NCBI GenBank assembly: GCA_016758965.1 | Contig: JAEPRB010000330.1 | Location: 1-36,462 of the forward strand | DNA from: Circinella minor | Lineage: Eukaryota; Mucoromycota; Mucoromycetes; Mucorales; Lichtheimiaceae | DNA: 36,462 bases | Reading direction: 5' to 3' | In this document: positions 21,393-33,000 of the stretch, piece after piece | How the letters are laid out: every line of letters starts with the position of its first letter | Position numbering within the stretch: position 1 is the first letter of the stretch | Notes under the pieces: generated by a model | The model's input: the letters and a program-made list of their open reading frames with translations, nothing else | Told to the model about the DNA's origin: nothing | Database searches by the model: none | Translations under genes and position numbers: made by a program

Positions 21393-24300
21393 TTAACTAT
21401 CTACTTCCATTTCCCACCCAACATAGCTATCTTTGTCCATTTGCAAAAGTTCGCCTTTTGAATTGATCCATCGAAACAAATCAGTATCTGTATTTACAAG
21501 ATAATACTCACGTTCATTGTTATCATGTTTAGGTGGAGCGAAATCTCGGTGGATAAAAACTGAATACTGAATGTTTTGAATTTTCGTAAGGATTATGCCT
21601 TTGTAATTGTTTTCTGTAGCAAGCTGGATAACTTCAAGACCAGTAATATGTGGAATCTGCAGATTTGTATAGCTTTGCCTAAGACAAAGTTCTAAAATTT
21701 CACTATTAAATATAACTTTCATGAAAAGTAATATTTGAACATATATTGGTTCACTTGAAAGTAGGTCATCCTTTATAACCACGTGGTCCTTTCTTTGTCA
21801 TCTAAAATATTGGTCATGTGCCATAATCTTATCACTCATTGGTTTTCCACTCATATCGAAATCATCAATTGTTAAAGCTTGATATATTTCAACTTCCATA
21901 CAGTCCAACGTTGGCATTCTTTTTAGATTTCTCGAGATACGATGCCCCTGTGTCATATCTAAAAAAGAAGACATAAGTGCTTTAAAGTTTAGTCCAATTG
22001 ATTTAATTAACATGTTGTGCATGTGATTAACAGTAAAAAAACAGAGCGCTTTTGATGATAAAGTGTGCGTTGATTCAAGAATGGATGGATCAAGAAAAAT
22101 AGTTCTTGGTTCAAGAGGTGAAAAATCATTGTTGGAATCAAAGAGTGCATCAGCTGTTTCGACATGACAGGTTATCTAATGAAATAAAATGTTTAATCAT
22201 TATCTATATAATTACAAATATGCATCTACTTATATGTATAAGTACTTGTAACATAGCATTCCATCTATGATTTGTTCGTCTTGCGGGAATTTTGGCGAAT
22301 TCAATATGCTTATGTTCACTGTGGGTTGTTGAATAAGATGATAATGGTCCATATTGATGGATGTCACTTGTATACTTTGATAGCATATGCAATTTAGGGA
22401 AGTTGAAGCCACTTTATAAAACAATAGCATTTGAGATGCTGCTGTATATCTGTATAACCATTGATACACATTACTTACTTTAGATACAGAACGATCCTGG
22501 AAGACTGGACAATAATAATAAAATTCTTCAACAGTTTCTTCTATCTTTTGTAAATCGACTTCTCTAAACTCCTTTCCAGTACATTGAATAAAAAAATTAA
22601 TGAACTTTCGAATACATATCACAGCTTGTGGGGAAAGATACTGATAAACGCACGGCAAAAGAATCTAACATGATAGATAGATTGATTACGTCGGTAACTA
22701 CAGCTATCATAATAATAATAATAATATAAATGGCGATTACTTATGATTAAGTTATCCTTCATTTCTGAAAATGTTGGTCGTTTATATGAAGAGAATAATA
22801 TACCATTGTTAAAATTTCTTAGACCCGGATACGCTGGAAGATGAGAAGCTCTATAAACATCAATAGTATTGATGGTTGTCTATAAGTATAAATTTGTAAG
22901 ATAGGAGATCAACAGCATCATAGGTTCCTTTTACACCTCACCTTTCTGTGATGGTATCAATTATATTCAAACTATCAGGAAGTTGTTTTATCATCTTCTC
23001 AACTGCTTGTAAAATATGCTTCCAAACACCTCCAATTTGATGTAGATCATCCGCAACAATAGAGGAATGGATGTCAAACTGGTTAGATGGTAACGACCAA
23101 AAGGCATTCTTTAAGCCAAAAATAGAGATTATATTGTTTACTAAATTATGCTTACAATAACATTGTTATTACTTACTTCAATCAAATTAAATGAATATTT
23201 TTTCATCAATTGCTTTGCCGCTCCTTTTTGTTTGTTTGCGATTAAATTCTTTGCGTGATCATATTTTTCCATCATATTTATGTTTGTGCGAAGCACTGGG
23301 TTAGGGCAGAACAGACGAAAGTCTTCAGTTTTCGTAAAACATCTGGGACATCCGGACTCAGTCAGCCCACTTTTTGTGAGCGTAAGTAATCTCCTGTTCG
23401 TTTAAGAAAAACCACAATTGATGTATGATTAATAAATCTATAAACTGATCATAAGTCAAACAAACACTATTATATTACGTACTGTTCTACTAAATCAGAG
23501 CTATAAGTACACAATGATGGCAAACATTTGTATGTATGTCCGCGCGGCCCCACCATGGTGTGATACCTAGTTTTAAAATTAGTTTAGAGATTGAAATCAG
23601 TCTGTATTATTACCATAGTGACTGGTTGTATCGATAGTTATTCTTACGTCTGTTTTGAAAATGGTTCAAATATGATTCCAAGCGAATAATGATATATTGC
23701 TTGCTTCGCTTCTCTAAACCACGTTTCATCCTTATATCGCCGACTTTCTATAACTGGGAGGTAGGCCAGACACTGATTGCCTTTATATTCATCCTTTGCA
23801 CGATATTCCATCGGTATATTTCCTAACAGTTGGTCAATAAGCCTTTGGTTGCGCCTTTTTCAGTACAGTTATAACTAAATGAAAAACTTACCTAGTGTAA
23901 GATATAACGGCCATGCGTTTATAACATCGTTGTTGTCGATATTTGTAGCGTCTGAGGCAAGAATTAATGCCAACAGCACAACATCATCATGGTAGTCCTA
24001 AAAATTAGATCACAATAGAAACATATCAGCTTTTAATATTACATATAAGGCCTAGTAATACACATATATCCACAGTATTTGATTAGTTGCTAACCTGATT
24101 GTCATGAAACCATCTCGATGTGTGAATATCGGTATACACCCGTTCAGACCCACGCATTGCAATTGATGGTCGTAAAACCATTGCTTCTTCAAATAAAGGA
24201 TGACTAAATAGTTGCTGGCAGAGGATTCTGATATCCCGATAGATCAAAGTTATTTTTTGAAAATTATTGTTAAACGTGTCGACCTCCTTTAAAGGAAAAT

Positions 24301-25215
24301 CAGGTACCTGTGTTACATCGATTTCGTGGGATTTAAATGGCTAAAAACTCATCATATGTATCAGTGTTTGTTATTGGAATATACATGATATCAAAGAGAG
24401 ATATCTAAATTGTTACATACCACCAAGTATTCGTTTTTTAACAGGTGATTTCGAAGTTCATTCCACGCAGTAAAACGGTTATTAAACGGGATTCCTGTAA
24501 TACGTGCCTCTTCTGAAATACCCTCGGCCATAATGCTGATACTATGGATAATAGACATTTATGATTTACACCTAGTTATAATATAAAAGTATATAAGATT
24601 CAAAACCATACCTTTTATACAAGCTATTAGACAGGCAAGCTTTAATACCAACTTAAGCAGTGGCACATTCTTCTTTCGTGAGTGCTGGAGATCGATTTTG
24701 TTTAACGATGGACGATGTAGGTTCAATTGGATTGCCAAGGAAATCTAGCATACAAGTGGCATTAATAATAATGACAACACTAATAACAATAGTAACGATA
24801 ACAACAATAATAGTTGTAATGAACCTAAATCAGAGTCACATTCATTAATACCTTCTGTATATATTTGTTCACCGTGGTCTTTCTCAATATCCATGTCGTT
24901 GTCACAATCTTCATTGGCATAGAAATCGTCATTATCATAGTATGACATTTTTTCACGTTCATCATTATCTTGATTATTGTTATATTAACTGTTGTCACTG
25001 GTTGTATTTGTTTTATTATTTGTTGCTTCACCAACGACTGTGTTATTTGAAAGAATAAAAGGATCCCAGCTAGTTAAGGTTCGACTACAAGCAAACGCAG
25101 GTATCGATTGACCTGGATGTACTTGATGAATGTGTGATAGCAAGCCACTCTTTCTTAAAAACGGCTTTCTGCCATAACACTTTTCGAAAGGGCAACAATT
25201 GTTTCGTAAGACCAT
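21393..25215 (-). pseudogene. Plavaka-like DDE transposase with N-terminal C2H2 finger (multi-exon)
   Basis: The ATG at 25215 opens with a C2H2-type finger (CPFEKC, then HIHQVH). An acidic Asn/Asp-rich linker follows, broken by an in-frame TAA near 24985 and a shift in a TTA-rich repeat near 24800. Conserved blocks then appear in about a dozen exons: FTAWNELRNHLLK (near 24470), RGSERVYTDIH (near 24150), LASDATNI (near 23950, candidate first Asp), AWPLYLTLGNIPMEYR (intron inside), a CPRC motif (near 23345), DDLHQIGG (near 23045, candidate second Asp), then CTGKEF, PKLHMLSKYTSDIHQYG and SEHKHIEFAK (near 22310, candidate Glu). This block order is that of fungal Plavaka transposases. Introns of about 55-90 bp have GT-AG ends. 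The C-terminal exons (22022-21393) are less conserved. It is probably inactive because of the stop and shift, unless the first is spliced out. Confidence 0.85.
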
Positions 25216-25365
25216 TACTTTTTTTTTTTTGTAGGTTAAATGAAATAAAACGCGTTATTTTCTTTTTTTGGTGTGAAAAAAGCAGTCGCCCTTTTGGTCA
25301 CATTCCCAGTATATATTTACGACTTCTGAACAAACGTAAATCTAACTTCTTTTCTTTCAACAATC
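25216..25365. promoter_or_regulatory. Shared divergent promoter region of the two transposon genes
   Basis: Only 150 bp separate the start codons of the minus-strand transposase and the plus-strand companion gene. The stretch is T-rich and contains one TATA-like string (GTATATATTTA near 25308). A head-to-head arrangement with so short a gap implies one bidirectional promoter; this is inference. Confidence 0.5.
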
Positions 25366-27284
25366 ATGCCTAAGAGAAAATCAACGACCACGTTGTCTAT
25401 GAAGGATTCAGCACGATCTGGTAACTGATATATGACGCATCATATATTCACCTAAATATTTATTTTATTTGATCTAAATTACTTTCCTAATAATTATAGA
25501 TTCAAACCCGTCATCTGTAGCACCATCTGGTAGTGTACTCAGGCGAACAATGGCTTCACAAATAACTAGAAATCAACAGTTAAATCAATCAACCTCTGGT
25601 TCAACAAATCTGAGGCAACCATCATTGCCTCAGACACTGCATAATACAACAGCTTCATTACCTCCACTATCTCAATCAGTTCCTGGTGCGACAAATTCAA
25701 GATCACTACAATTCTCTAGTTCAAGTAATTCTGTGACAGGTTCAAATCGTACTATTTCGCACTCAAACCCAAGACCACTGCCACCATCACGATCAAGACA
25801 TAATGGTAATGAATCTTGGAGTATTTAAATAAAGTTTACTGATTAAACTCAAACTTTAATTGAATATTTATAGAAAGAGATATTCTAAATGAGTTTCCAC
25901 TAGTGGAAAATCTCCAAAACAATCCAAATCAAAGAAAAAGATGTAGAATTAGAGAAAGGTAATATATATTTGATGGAGTATTTTTGAAATGGTATGGTCT
26001 TTATTAATAACATTTAACTCTTTTTGACAGTAATGTACAAGAGGTCTTATTATCAGACACGTAGGTTTCATTTTAATTGTATAAAGGGAACAAAGTATAC
26101 TGGCAATTATCTATTTATACACTCATACATTTTAAACTCTAGCACCAATCTTCTAGCAAGGTCAAATGGCTCTATTGATATGGGGATGTTCAAACAAAAG
26201 GTGGCGGCGTACTGTTTTACCGAGAATGCTTTTCCGAATCCTGAAGAAGCAAGAGTTGCTTGCAATTGAATCATACAAGAAATTACGGACTTGAACGATG
26301 ATCAACGTGATCGACAAACTGACGGAGCATTGTTAACCAAGGTAAAAAAAAACTCTGGCATAGATCTTAAATATAATTTACATAGTTATTGGTCGAGTCA
26401 CAGGTTCTCATGTTGATAATATCTTGACAGTTTAATCAGATTCTTGGAAAGCGTCGCACATCGCTGCATTCAGGAGTTCTCAGATAGCTTGAAAAAGAAT
26501 ACCCGAATTTGAATCGATACTTACCTATGCATATTGATAAGGCCAACTGTATACAAATATGTTCATATCTTTTAGAAGAGAATTGGTATGTATTGATGTG
26601 AGTCGTTAAGTAAATACATGTACCCATTAATGTTTTATTTAGGTATGCAAGAAATAACTATAATGCTGAAGGGACATTCTTATATTCAAATTCTATCATT
26701 GATTGTATATGCTTCACACTATTGAATCCTTATGGTGGCCATGGTCGGTTATCACGCTGTCCACATATAATAAGTCGCCAAACAATCTGTTTGATTACCC
26801 TCATGGTATGTGCTATCTTAGCTGTTGTCATAGTATGTAACAAACTTTTAATTATACTCTGATGTATCATTTTGTACTTTAATAGATGAAGTACTGAATC
26901 GCAAAAGGTGCAAACGATCCCGATGTCGAAGCTGGCACGAATGGTTCATTCTTTGGGGATAACACGGATTGGGAAGACTTTTATTTCGACATGCTCTTAC
27001 CTGAAGGCAACTTATACAAGTACATCGAGTGGCCACGTGTTGAAGCTTTTATTACAGAAGGTGTACATAAGCGTATTGGCGGTCACAGAAATGGCAATAC
27101 TACAAAAGCCTTCGGAAACATCGCGTCAATCAGCACATCAATCCCAAACATATCATCTTCAGTGATGCATGCAATTAATATAACAGTCAATAACAAAAGA
27201 GCAGAACAGTCCGAAAGTGACGAATATAAAGAAGGAGTGCGAGAAGAGAATGATAGTGGAGAGGAGGATGAATACAGAGAATAA
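25366..27284 (+). pseudogene. Companion gene of the Plavaka-like transposon, function unknown
   Basis: Exon 1 (25366-25420, MPKRKSTTTLSMKDSARS) is joined in frame across a GT-AG intron (25421-25499) to a Ser/Gln/Asn/Pro-rich exon 2 ending near 25806. Further exons encode an ordinary globular stretch (FKQKVAAYCFTENAFPNPEE, ITDLNDDQRD, YPNLNRYLPMHIDKANCIQI, GTFLYSNSIIDCICFTLLNP, DWEDFYFDMLLPEG, HKRIGGHRNGNTTKAF) and a strongly acidic C terminus ending at 27284. Acidic coding-like sequence continues past that TAA to about 27510. Stops near 26070, 26268 and 26895 show decay; the last two look like TGG to TGA. The order of blocks faintly resembles the fungal DUF6532 family, which I offer only as a lead. 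Its place inside the transposon, divergent from the transposase, suggests a mobility or regulatory role. Confidence 0.6.
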
Positions 27285-27873
27285 TATCAATGCGAGACTG
27301 ATTTGTATATGAACAATAACAACCGACATGAAGAGGATAGTCAATTTGGAGAAGAATATGGATACGAACAGGAAGACCATTATCAAAAAAATGTTCAATT
27401 TCGACGTAATGATGACGACCAAGATTCTACTGATGAAGATGACAGATATACTTAGGAGAATGAAGAAAACAAGAATGATAAGCAACGGTATTGGTAACAG
27501 TAGTATATAGCGGTAGGAAATCATAGCTAGTAAAAAAAAATAAAAATAAAAATAAAAAAAAGTGTTATGTTTAGTTGATATGAAAATAAAATAAAACAAC
27601 AATAAATGATATTAAACCAATTTGATCTATTACCAAATTTATTTTCTATCTTCGGAAGGATTAAAAGCCCCCAAAACCCTCCCATATGTCGCAAATGCTC
27701 TGAGATACCTCCCAAGCCATTCAAAATAATTTTGTATGCTGTGGATCTTTTAAAACTTTCGAAAGACATGAAATACTTTGATAACTTTTAAGCATGGGAT
27801 GTTGGGCTTTTGGTGTTCGAGTGCGCTCCAGCACACTCCAGAGTATCGAAAGTCTTTGGTTATTTTTCCGATG
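27285..27873. other. Right non-coding end of the Plavaka-like transposon
   Basis: After the acidic tail of the companion gene there is a poly-A/T stretch (27530-27610) and about 260 bp ending in the right terminus TTTTTCCGATG. A minus-strand open frame of 80 codons (27527-27769) shows no known motif. Confidence 0.5.
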
Positions 27874-28215
27874 CCTGTTCATACCTTCAAGGCTTTACTG
27901 GTACACCCTTCTCATTCATTAAGTGAATTTCTGTTTGTTAACAGTCGTCAGCCAACCCAACCCCTCGCCATCACTACTATCTCTACGTATGTTCGTTCGG
28001 TCCTTCGTTTGTCTCCTATAGCATCTCAAGTCGGTTCAAAGCTCCCTTTGTTCCGTTCTGTGGCGTCTGATAAGGCATTATGTAATGGGGTTCCTTTGGA
28101 CGACGTTCTACTCATGGGCAACTGGTCTTCTTCAACTGTTTTTACTAACCACTATCGACGCGATCGCCAAACCACACAAAATATTTCTACAGCTGTAATA
28201 AACGAGATTCCTTAG
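27874..28215 (+). pseudogene. DIRS tyrosine recombinase, 3' catalytic part
   Basis: Continues the recombinase at VHTFKALL right after the nested transposon and stays open to TAG at 28213-28215. It holds the catalytic C terminus: a LFRSVASDKAL block (second Arg), GNWSSS (the His/Trp position) and FTNHYRR with the nucleophilic Tyr. The His of the usual H-x-x-R box is not seen. Because the 5' half is 6.9 kb away, no complete enzyme can be made. Confidence 0.85.
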
Positions 28216-28407
28216 GTTGATTTCATGCTTTCGTGTCATTTTCTTCCAACAAAAAAAAAAACAAAAAACAAAAAAGAACTCCCATATATTTTTCAAGACT
28301 AACTCCAATGTACATGGTTTTATCTCTCTCTCATTATTGCGTTCCTTGGATCAAGCCAACCTTTATTTCAAGTCAATGTTATGTTCACGCGGTTCTGTTC
28401 TCTGGAG
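28216..28407 (+). other. DIRS 3' non-coding stretch
   Basis: Includes a poly-A run (28251-28276). No gene or repeat was recognised before the internal complementary region. Confidence 0.6.
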
Positions 28408-28524
28408 ACAGCACTCTATCAGTTCAGGTTCGGTAAGTCCGATGGACTACCTCAATTGTCTGGAACTTAGTGATAGACAATTGTTCGTTCAGTCCGAAGG
28501 ACTGGACGAACCTGAACTGATAGA
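28408..28524 (+). repeat. DIRS internal complementary region (ICR)
   Basis: 28408-28481 is the reverse complement of the outer left end (from 17311), and 28481-28524 is the reverse complement of the outer right end (to 28720). Both meet at position 28481 with a one-base overlap. In DIRS elements this region is known to template completion of both ends and circularisation. Each half folds as a hairpin: CAATTGTCT with AGACAATTG, and GTTCAGTCC with GGACTGGAC. Confidence 0.92.
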
Positions 28525-28562
28525 AGGTCCCACCCACCCTCCGCTTCTTCCGGCTTTGCTAT

Positions 28563-28693
28563 AAATGATCAAGGTTCCATGATAGTATTCACATTAGTTT
28601 TATAGAAAAAAAAATTTTATGTATTTATTTTATTTGTTATGTTTCGGTAATAAAGAAAGAATTATGATCACAGCACTCTATCAGTTCAGGTTC
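28563..28693 (-). repeat. DIRS right inverted terminal repeat
   Basis: Reverse complement of 17361-17489. Its outer extension to 28720 is an almost perfect hairpin: GTTCGTCCAGTCC pairs with GGACTGAACGAAC around a TTC loop, with one mismatch. The matching part of the ICR shows where the element ends. Confidence 0.92.
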
Positions 28694-28720
28694 GTCCAGT
28701 CCTTCGGACTGAACGAACAA

Positions 28721-30068
28721 CAGCAATATACCTGAAAACGTTCAGTATTATAGAGTCGATTATCCAAAAGAATTTATGCATATACTTTATTGATAATAAT
28801 AATAATATATTAGCGATAACAACAACACTACTTGGAATCCATTTCATAGTTGTAATACCTTATTCACTCTTTGTCTTTTCATCATCCATGTGCTTCTTTA
28901 ATAATGTGTAGTGTTCCATTAATAATATTTGGCGTAGAAAACATATTAGGGCTTGCTGCAAGAGTAACGTCTTCTTTTTAACATTTAAAAATAGCTTTGT
29001 TTGGTGAGTTGGAAAACAAGTAGTTGCTTGCTTGTTCTTTAATTTTTTTTTTTGTAATGCTGTTTTTATGCTGGTATATATTGACGTTCATTGCGTTCAA
29101 TATTGATGTACGATTGTCGACTACATTGTTGGTTGAAATGCTCGTTCTATATATTACCAAAGCAAAGCGTGTCTTGAAAGTTTTGGTAACTGTTAATCTT
29201 ATAACCTTTTTGCATACTTTTTTTTTGTCCTAACTATAAGGTTCCCCTTCCTTCAGACATATAAATCATTCCCATTAGAATGCTTTTCTTTCTTAATATT
29301 GTTGGTGTTCCTCTCTGGCATGTTGAGTACGGTCATATTGCTTCAGTCCAATTGTCGTTTTGTTTTCTCCAACCTTATACCACTCACCTCTCAGTTCGGT
29401 TCTTCCCTTTTTTTCACCCTCTTTCAGAAGATAAACATATCTCACAAAAAAAAGACAATCTAATTCAGTTATTATTATAGTTTTTACCTTTGTTAGATTG
29501 AAATAAAGGTTTTGTGTATTTTTTTATCAAAAAAGTGGCCCGCATATCATGTGTATAGGTAGCCAAAAAAGAGGAGAAGAGTGTAAGATGTAGCTCAGAA
29601 TATGAAATAAAGACTTATATGAATTTAATGATAATAAAAAGGATAATGATTTATTTTATGAAAATTACAGATATTTATATGCTTTTGTAACTAATCTAAT
29701 TCTTAGTAATTTAAGGTGATATTTACGATATCTTGGCAACTTGGCAATCGTGAAGAATAACTTGGCAATCATTAAGAATAACTTAGCAATATGATTTGTA
29801 TACAGTGTTTTGCGTTTAAAAATATAAAAAATTGGGGCAGGGTTAATGTGTCCTTGGTGAACTTCAGCCAATAAAAATTAACTTAGACGAGCTTTAAATT
29901 GTTTTTAATTGGATAGTGGAAAGAGGGGTGTGAATACCTGATTACATATGAGGAAATTCGTGTTACTATAGTAGCATAATGGTTGATACCTGAGTTTAAG
30001 CTTGGCGTTTCATACTTTTCAGTAACTTAGTTGCCTTTTTTCTTTTTTTCTTATAACATCTTGTATTA
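28721..30068. other. Intergenic DNA without a supported gene
   Basis: AT-rich with several T runs. Short open frames (for example 29024-29233 and 29280-29480 on the plus strand) are hydrophobic or low in complexity and unrecognised. Contains a 21-bp tandem repeat (29738-29797). The last ~60 bp before the next gene are pyrimidine-rich, as is common before fungal start codons. Confidence 0.55.
29738..29797 (+). repeat. 21-bp tandem repeat, almost three copies
   Basis: Units start at 29738, 29759 and 29780, each with AACTTGGCAAT or AACTTAGCAAT. The first two differ at only a few bases; the third diverges after 12 bases. Confidence 0.82.
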
Positions 30069-33000
30069 ATGGCACGAACTAAAGAAACAAAAAACGCTCC
30101 CGGAACCAAAAAGCCTGGACCAAAACCAAAATCAGCTGTCAATCAAGGAACGCTTCCTGTAAATTGGTTCTCGAATAATAAGATTAATAATAATAAAAAC
30201 AATGAGAGTGCCTCAGAAGGCGAACCCTCTTTAGCAACTCCTCCACGAGGTAAATTCCTTTTGAGATGTTAAATTGAACATTTATATAGAAAGCTAATTC
30301 AAAACAGGAGACAATGAAATAGAAGATGTCGAGCATAATGTCGATCTGGGAAAGCTCATTTCTCTTGTCGATTCTGGTATTCTTGAAGAGGACAATAATA
30401 CGTCTATCAGGACTTCACAAATACCTCTTATAGCTGAATTTGATAACGATGATAGTGATTGGGAAACAGATAATGATGACGATTCTGACATAGAGGATGA
30501 TGGAAAACAAAATGAATCGGCTCATAATAATAGCAATAGCAATAACATCGACAACGACAATGACAATGACAATCCCAACAGGAATAGCAACAACAAAAAC
30601 AAAAGAACATTTCTCCACAAATATTTCTTGAGCATTCAAGAAAGATTAGTTAGGGAGAAAAAGGATAGTAGTGAGGCTCTTCCAGCAGAATATCATCGTG
30701 GTACCTTTTGGATATTACCACCAGATCCATTTTTTGCTTTATGTAATCCATCGCCAGAGATACTAGCATTACGCGCGGATGAGAGTTTTGACTATGACCC
30801 CGCTATGCTATATTTACCCAAAGTTTTTTATGGCTTCCACACCTTTTAATTAACTATAAACTTAAATGTCAAGAACCTAACTGTACAAGTCATCTTACAA
30901 TTAATGGCTATCCAAAAAATCCTCCTGCACATAGAGTCATTGATCTTAAAAGGTAAAACTACTTTATTAGTGATAAATACATACCATATTAGTTACTCAT
31001 CTGAAGAGTGTACTTATATTATTTATTAGAAATTTTTATGTGATGTCAATGACATATATTTGTACAAATAAGCATTGTAAAAAAACACTGAGTGCACACA
31101 ACAAAGGAACCATCCGGCAATTACCTTTATATCTTCAACAGGAATTTCCCGTGTACTTTACGCATCGCACAGGTGTTTCGAAAGATGTTGGTGATGTATT
31201 TAGACCCTATGTTCAAAATGCACTTGGTCCAAAACGTTTCCAAAAGGTTTTGCAAGAGTTACAAAGATTGACACATGCACGACTTGAATTCCAATATCTT
31301 AATTACATTAATTCTCGCTGTACATCTCCAACTCTTGAAGAAATAATTAATCCACCTACATTTCAAACATTTTCACCATACGAAGATAAAGATGGATATG
31401 CTGGATACATACCTTCAGGGCAATATTTACATACTATATATACTGTAATAATTAACGAAATACGCCATTTGATAGATAAACAAATGATGGTTTTGGGAGG
31501 CCGGTTATTGAAAGGGGATCATACATTCAAGATTATTAAACATCTTGGTCGAATTGATGGATCACCCACTTTTCTTGCTGTCTATACCGTTTGTAACAAA
31601 TATGAGGAGATTAGGATGCAACTTTTGGTCCCAACAAAATCCTTAAAGCATTTGAAATTTGCTTTCGATTCTATGCGTGATGCATATAACATGTATGGCT
31701 ATGATCATCCAGAAATATTTTTTATAGACAATGCTACTGGGGAACAAGCCTTCCTTTCTAGTGTTTTGCCCTCACTAATACAAGATGTCGTACCAGTAAA
31801 GCTTTCCGAAATCAAACCCAACAACCAGTTTCTTATTGTTCCAATCCCTGAAGATGTAAATATTATTATATTATCGACTTATAATGAAATCAAACGAACA
31901 TTTGAAAGATTGCTTGAAGATAAACGTACGTATTTACACCATTAGTTGTATTAAGTTTCAATTAGTTTATATCTTAACTAAATAACACCTACTATATATA
32001 GCTTTTGTAGTGGGCTTTGATTGTGAGTGGCCGTATGATAAATATACCGGTACACAAGGAAAGCTTGCATTGATTCAAATTGCAACATCCCATAATATAT
32101 GGATATTGAAACTTACTCCCTTGTCTGAACTACCAGACTCACTACAACGGTTTTTGCAAGATGGGGACATAAAGAAGGTTGGTCGAGCAGTTGGTGGAGA
32201 TTTGGCTAAAATCCATCGTGATTTTAATGTCCTGTGCCAAGGGGATCTTGAGCTTGGCAGATTTTGTAAAGAAAGAGATGTCATCCATGATGCAAGAATG
32301 AGCCTTGCAGATATTTGTAAAAAAGTACTAGGTTGCTCATTACCAAAAGTTGATGATATTCGTTTGAGTGATTGGGATTCTGATATCCTTTCTCCACAAC
32401 AAATTGAATATGCTGCTCGTGACGCCTGGGCTGGCTTGGATGCTTTCAATGCTGTTATTACTCGTTACTTTCCTGTTGGAAAGTTAGTTTTGAAACCCTT
32501 ACAAGGTATCCATACAGAAATATAAATTATTGGATTACACGGTATATAAACAGTTTGAATTATATAAGCTAATGGATTAGAAAATCATAGGTATCCATGT
32601 TTCAGTGCAGCTACAGAAATTATGGGAAGCGGTTGCATATGGAAAATTAGCAAAACAAGATCGTGTACTTGGTGATATAACTGTTAGAAAAAATCAAGCT
32701 ATTGTTACAATTAAACAAGTACTCAAGCCAGCTATAATATTAAAAGCTCATAAAAAAGCACTAAGAGAATTTGGTGATACTCCATTTAATGTTATTATTG
32801 ATTTAAAGAATCTTCGAACAAGCAAGCCAACTGAGGTTCCATCACAAAATATTTCTCGAAATATAACTTCAACAACAGCAACAGCAACTGGTACAACTGG
32901 CACGTATATTAATAAAAATAATTATCGATGTTTTACTCATTATACATATTTATCTATCAATAGATAATAACCCTGTTTTGGACGATCTGATTAATTCAAG

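Larger units (their letters stand above)
20955..27873. mobile_element. Plavaka/KDZ-like DNA transposon nested in the DIRS recombinase gene
   Basis: The two halves of the DIRS recombinase break at this point. Rejoining CTGTCC with the sequence after 27873 restores the protein frame if CC (20953-20954 and 27874-27875) is a 2-bp duplication. The ends are similar inverted termini: CATCTGAAAAGT on the left, and CATCGGAAAAAT reading in from the right, 10 of 12 matching. Inside are two divergent multi-exon genes: a minus-strand DDE transposase (21393-25215) and a plus-strand companion (25366-27284). The left 240 bp repeat GATATTT-like strings, possibly subterminal binding sites. The element is younger than the DIRS copy it sits in. 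Exact ends are inferred from two termini only. Confidence 0.82.
17311..28720 (+). mobile_element. DIRS-like tyrosine-recombinase retrotransposon, split by a nested DNA transposon
   Basis: All DIRS hallmarks are present: inverted terminal repeats (17361-17489 against 28563-28693) with different outer extensions, and an internal complementary region (28408-28524) that is the reverse complement of the two element ends placed side by side. The coding order is Gag-like, RT/RNase H, then tyrosine recombinase. There is no DDE integrase, protease or LTR. Without the 6.9-kb insertion (20955-27873) the element is about 4.5 kb, a normal DIRS size. All frames carry stops or shifts, so it is inactive, but its ends and internal complementary region are well preserved. 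DIRS elements integrate by recombination and leave no target duplication; none is seen. Confidence 0.93.

Noticed and set aside
27159..27602. 147-codon hydrophobic minus-strand open frame resembling a membrane protein
   Set aside because: It is antisense to the acidic Glu/Asp-rich tail of the companion gene; acidic codons read backwards give Phe, Ile, Leu and Ser.
29962..30010. tRNA-like A-box (TAGCATAATGG)
   Set aside because: No B-box (GGTTCGA-like) follows at the right distance, and no cloverleaf can be drawn.
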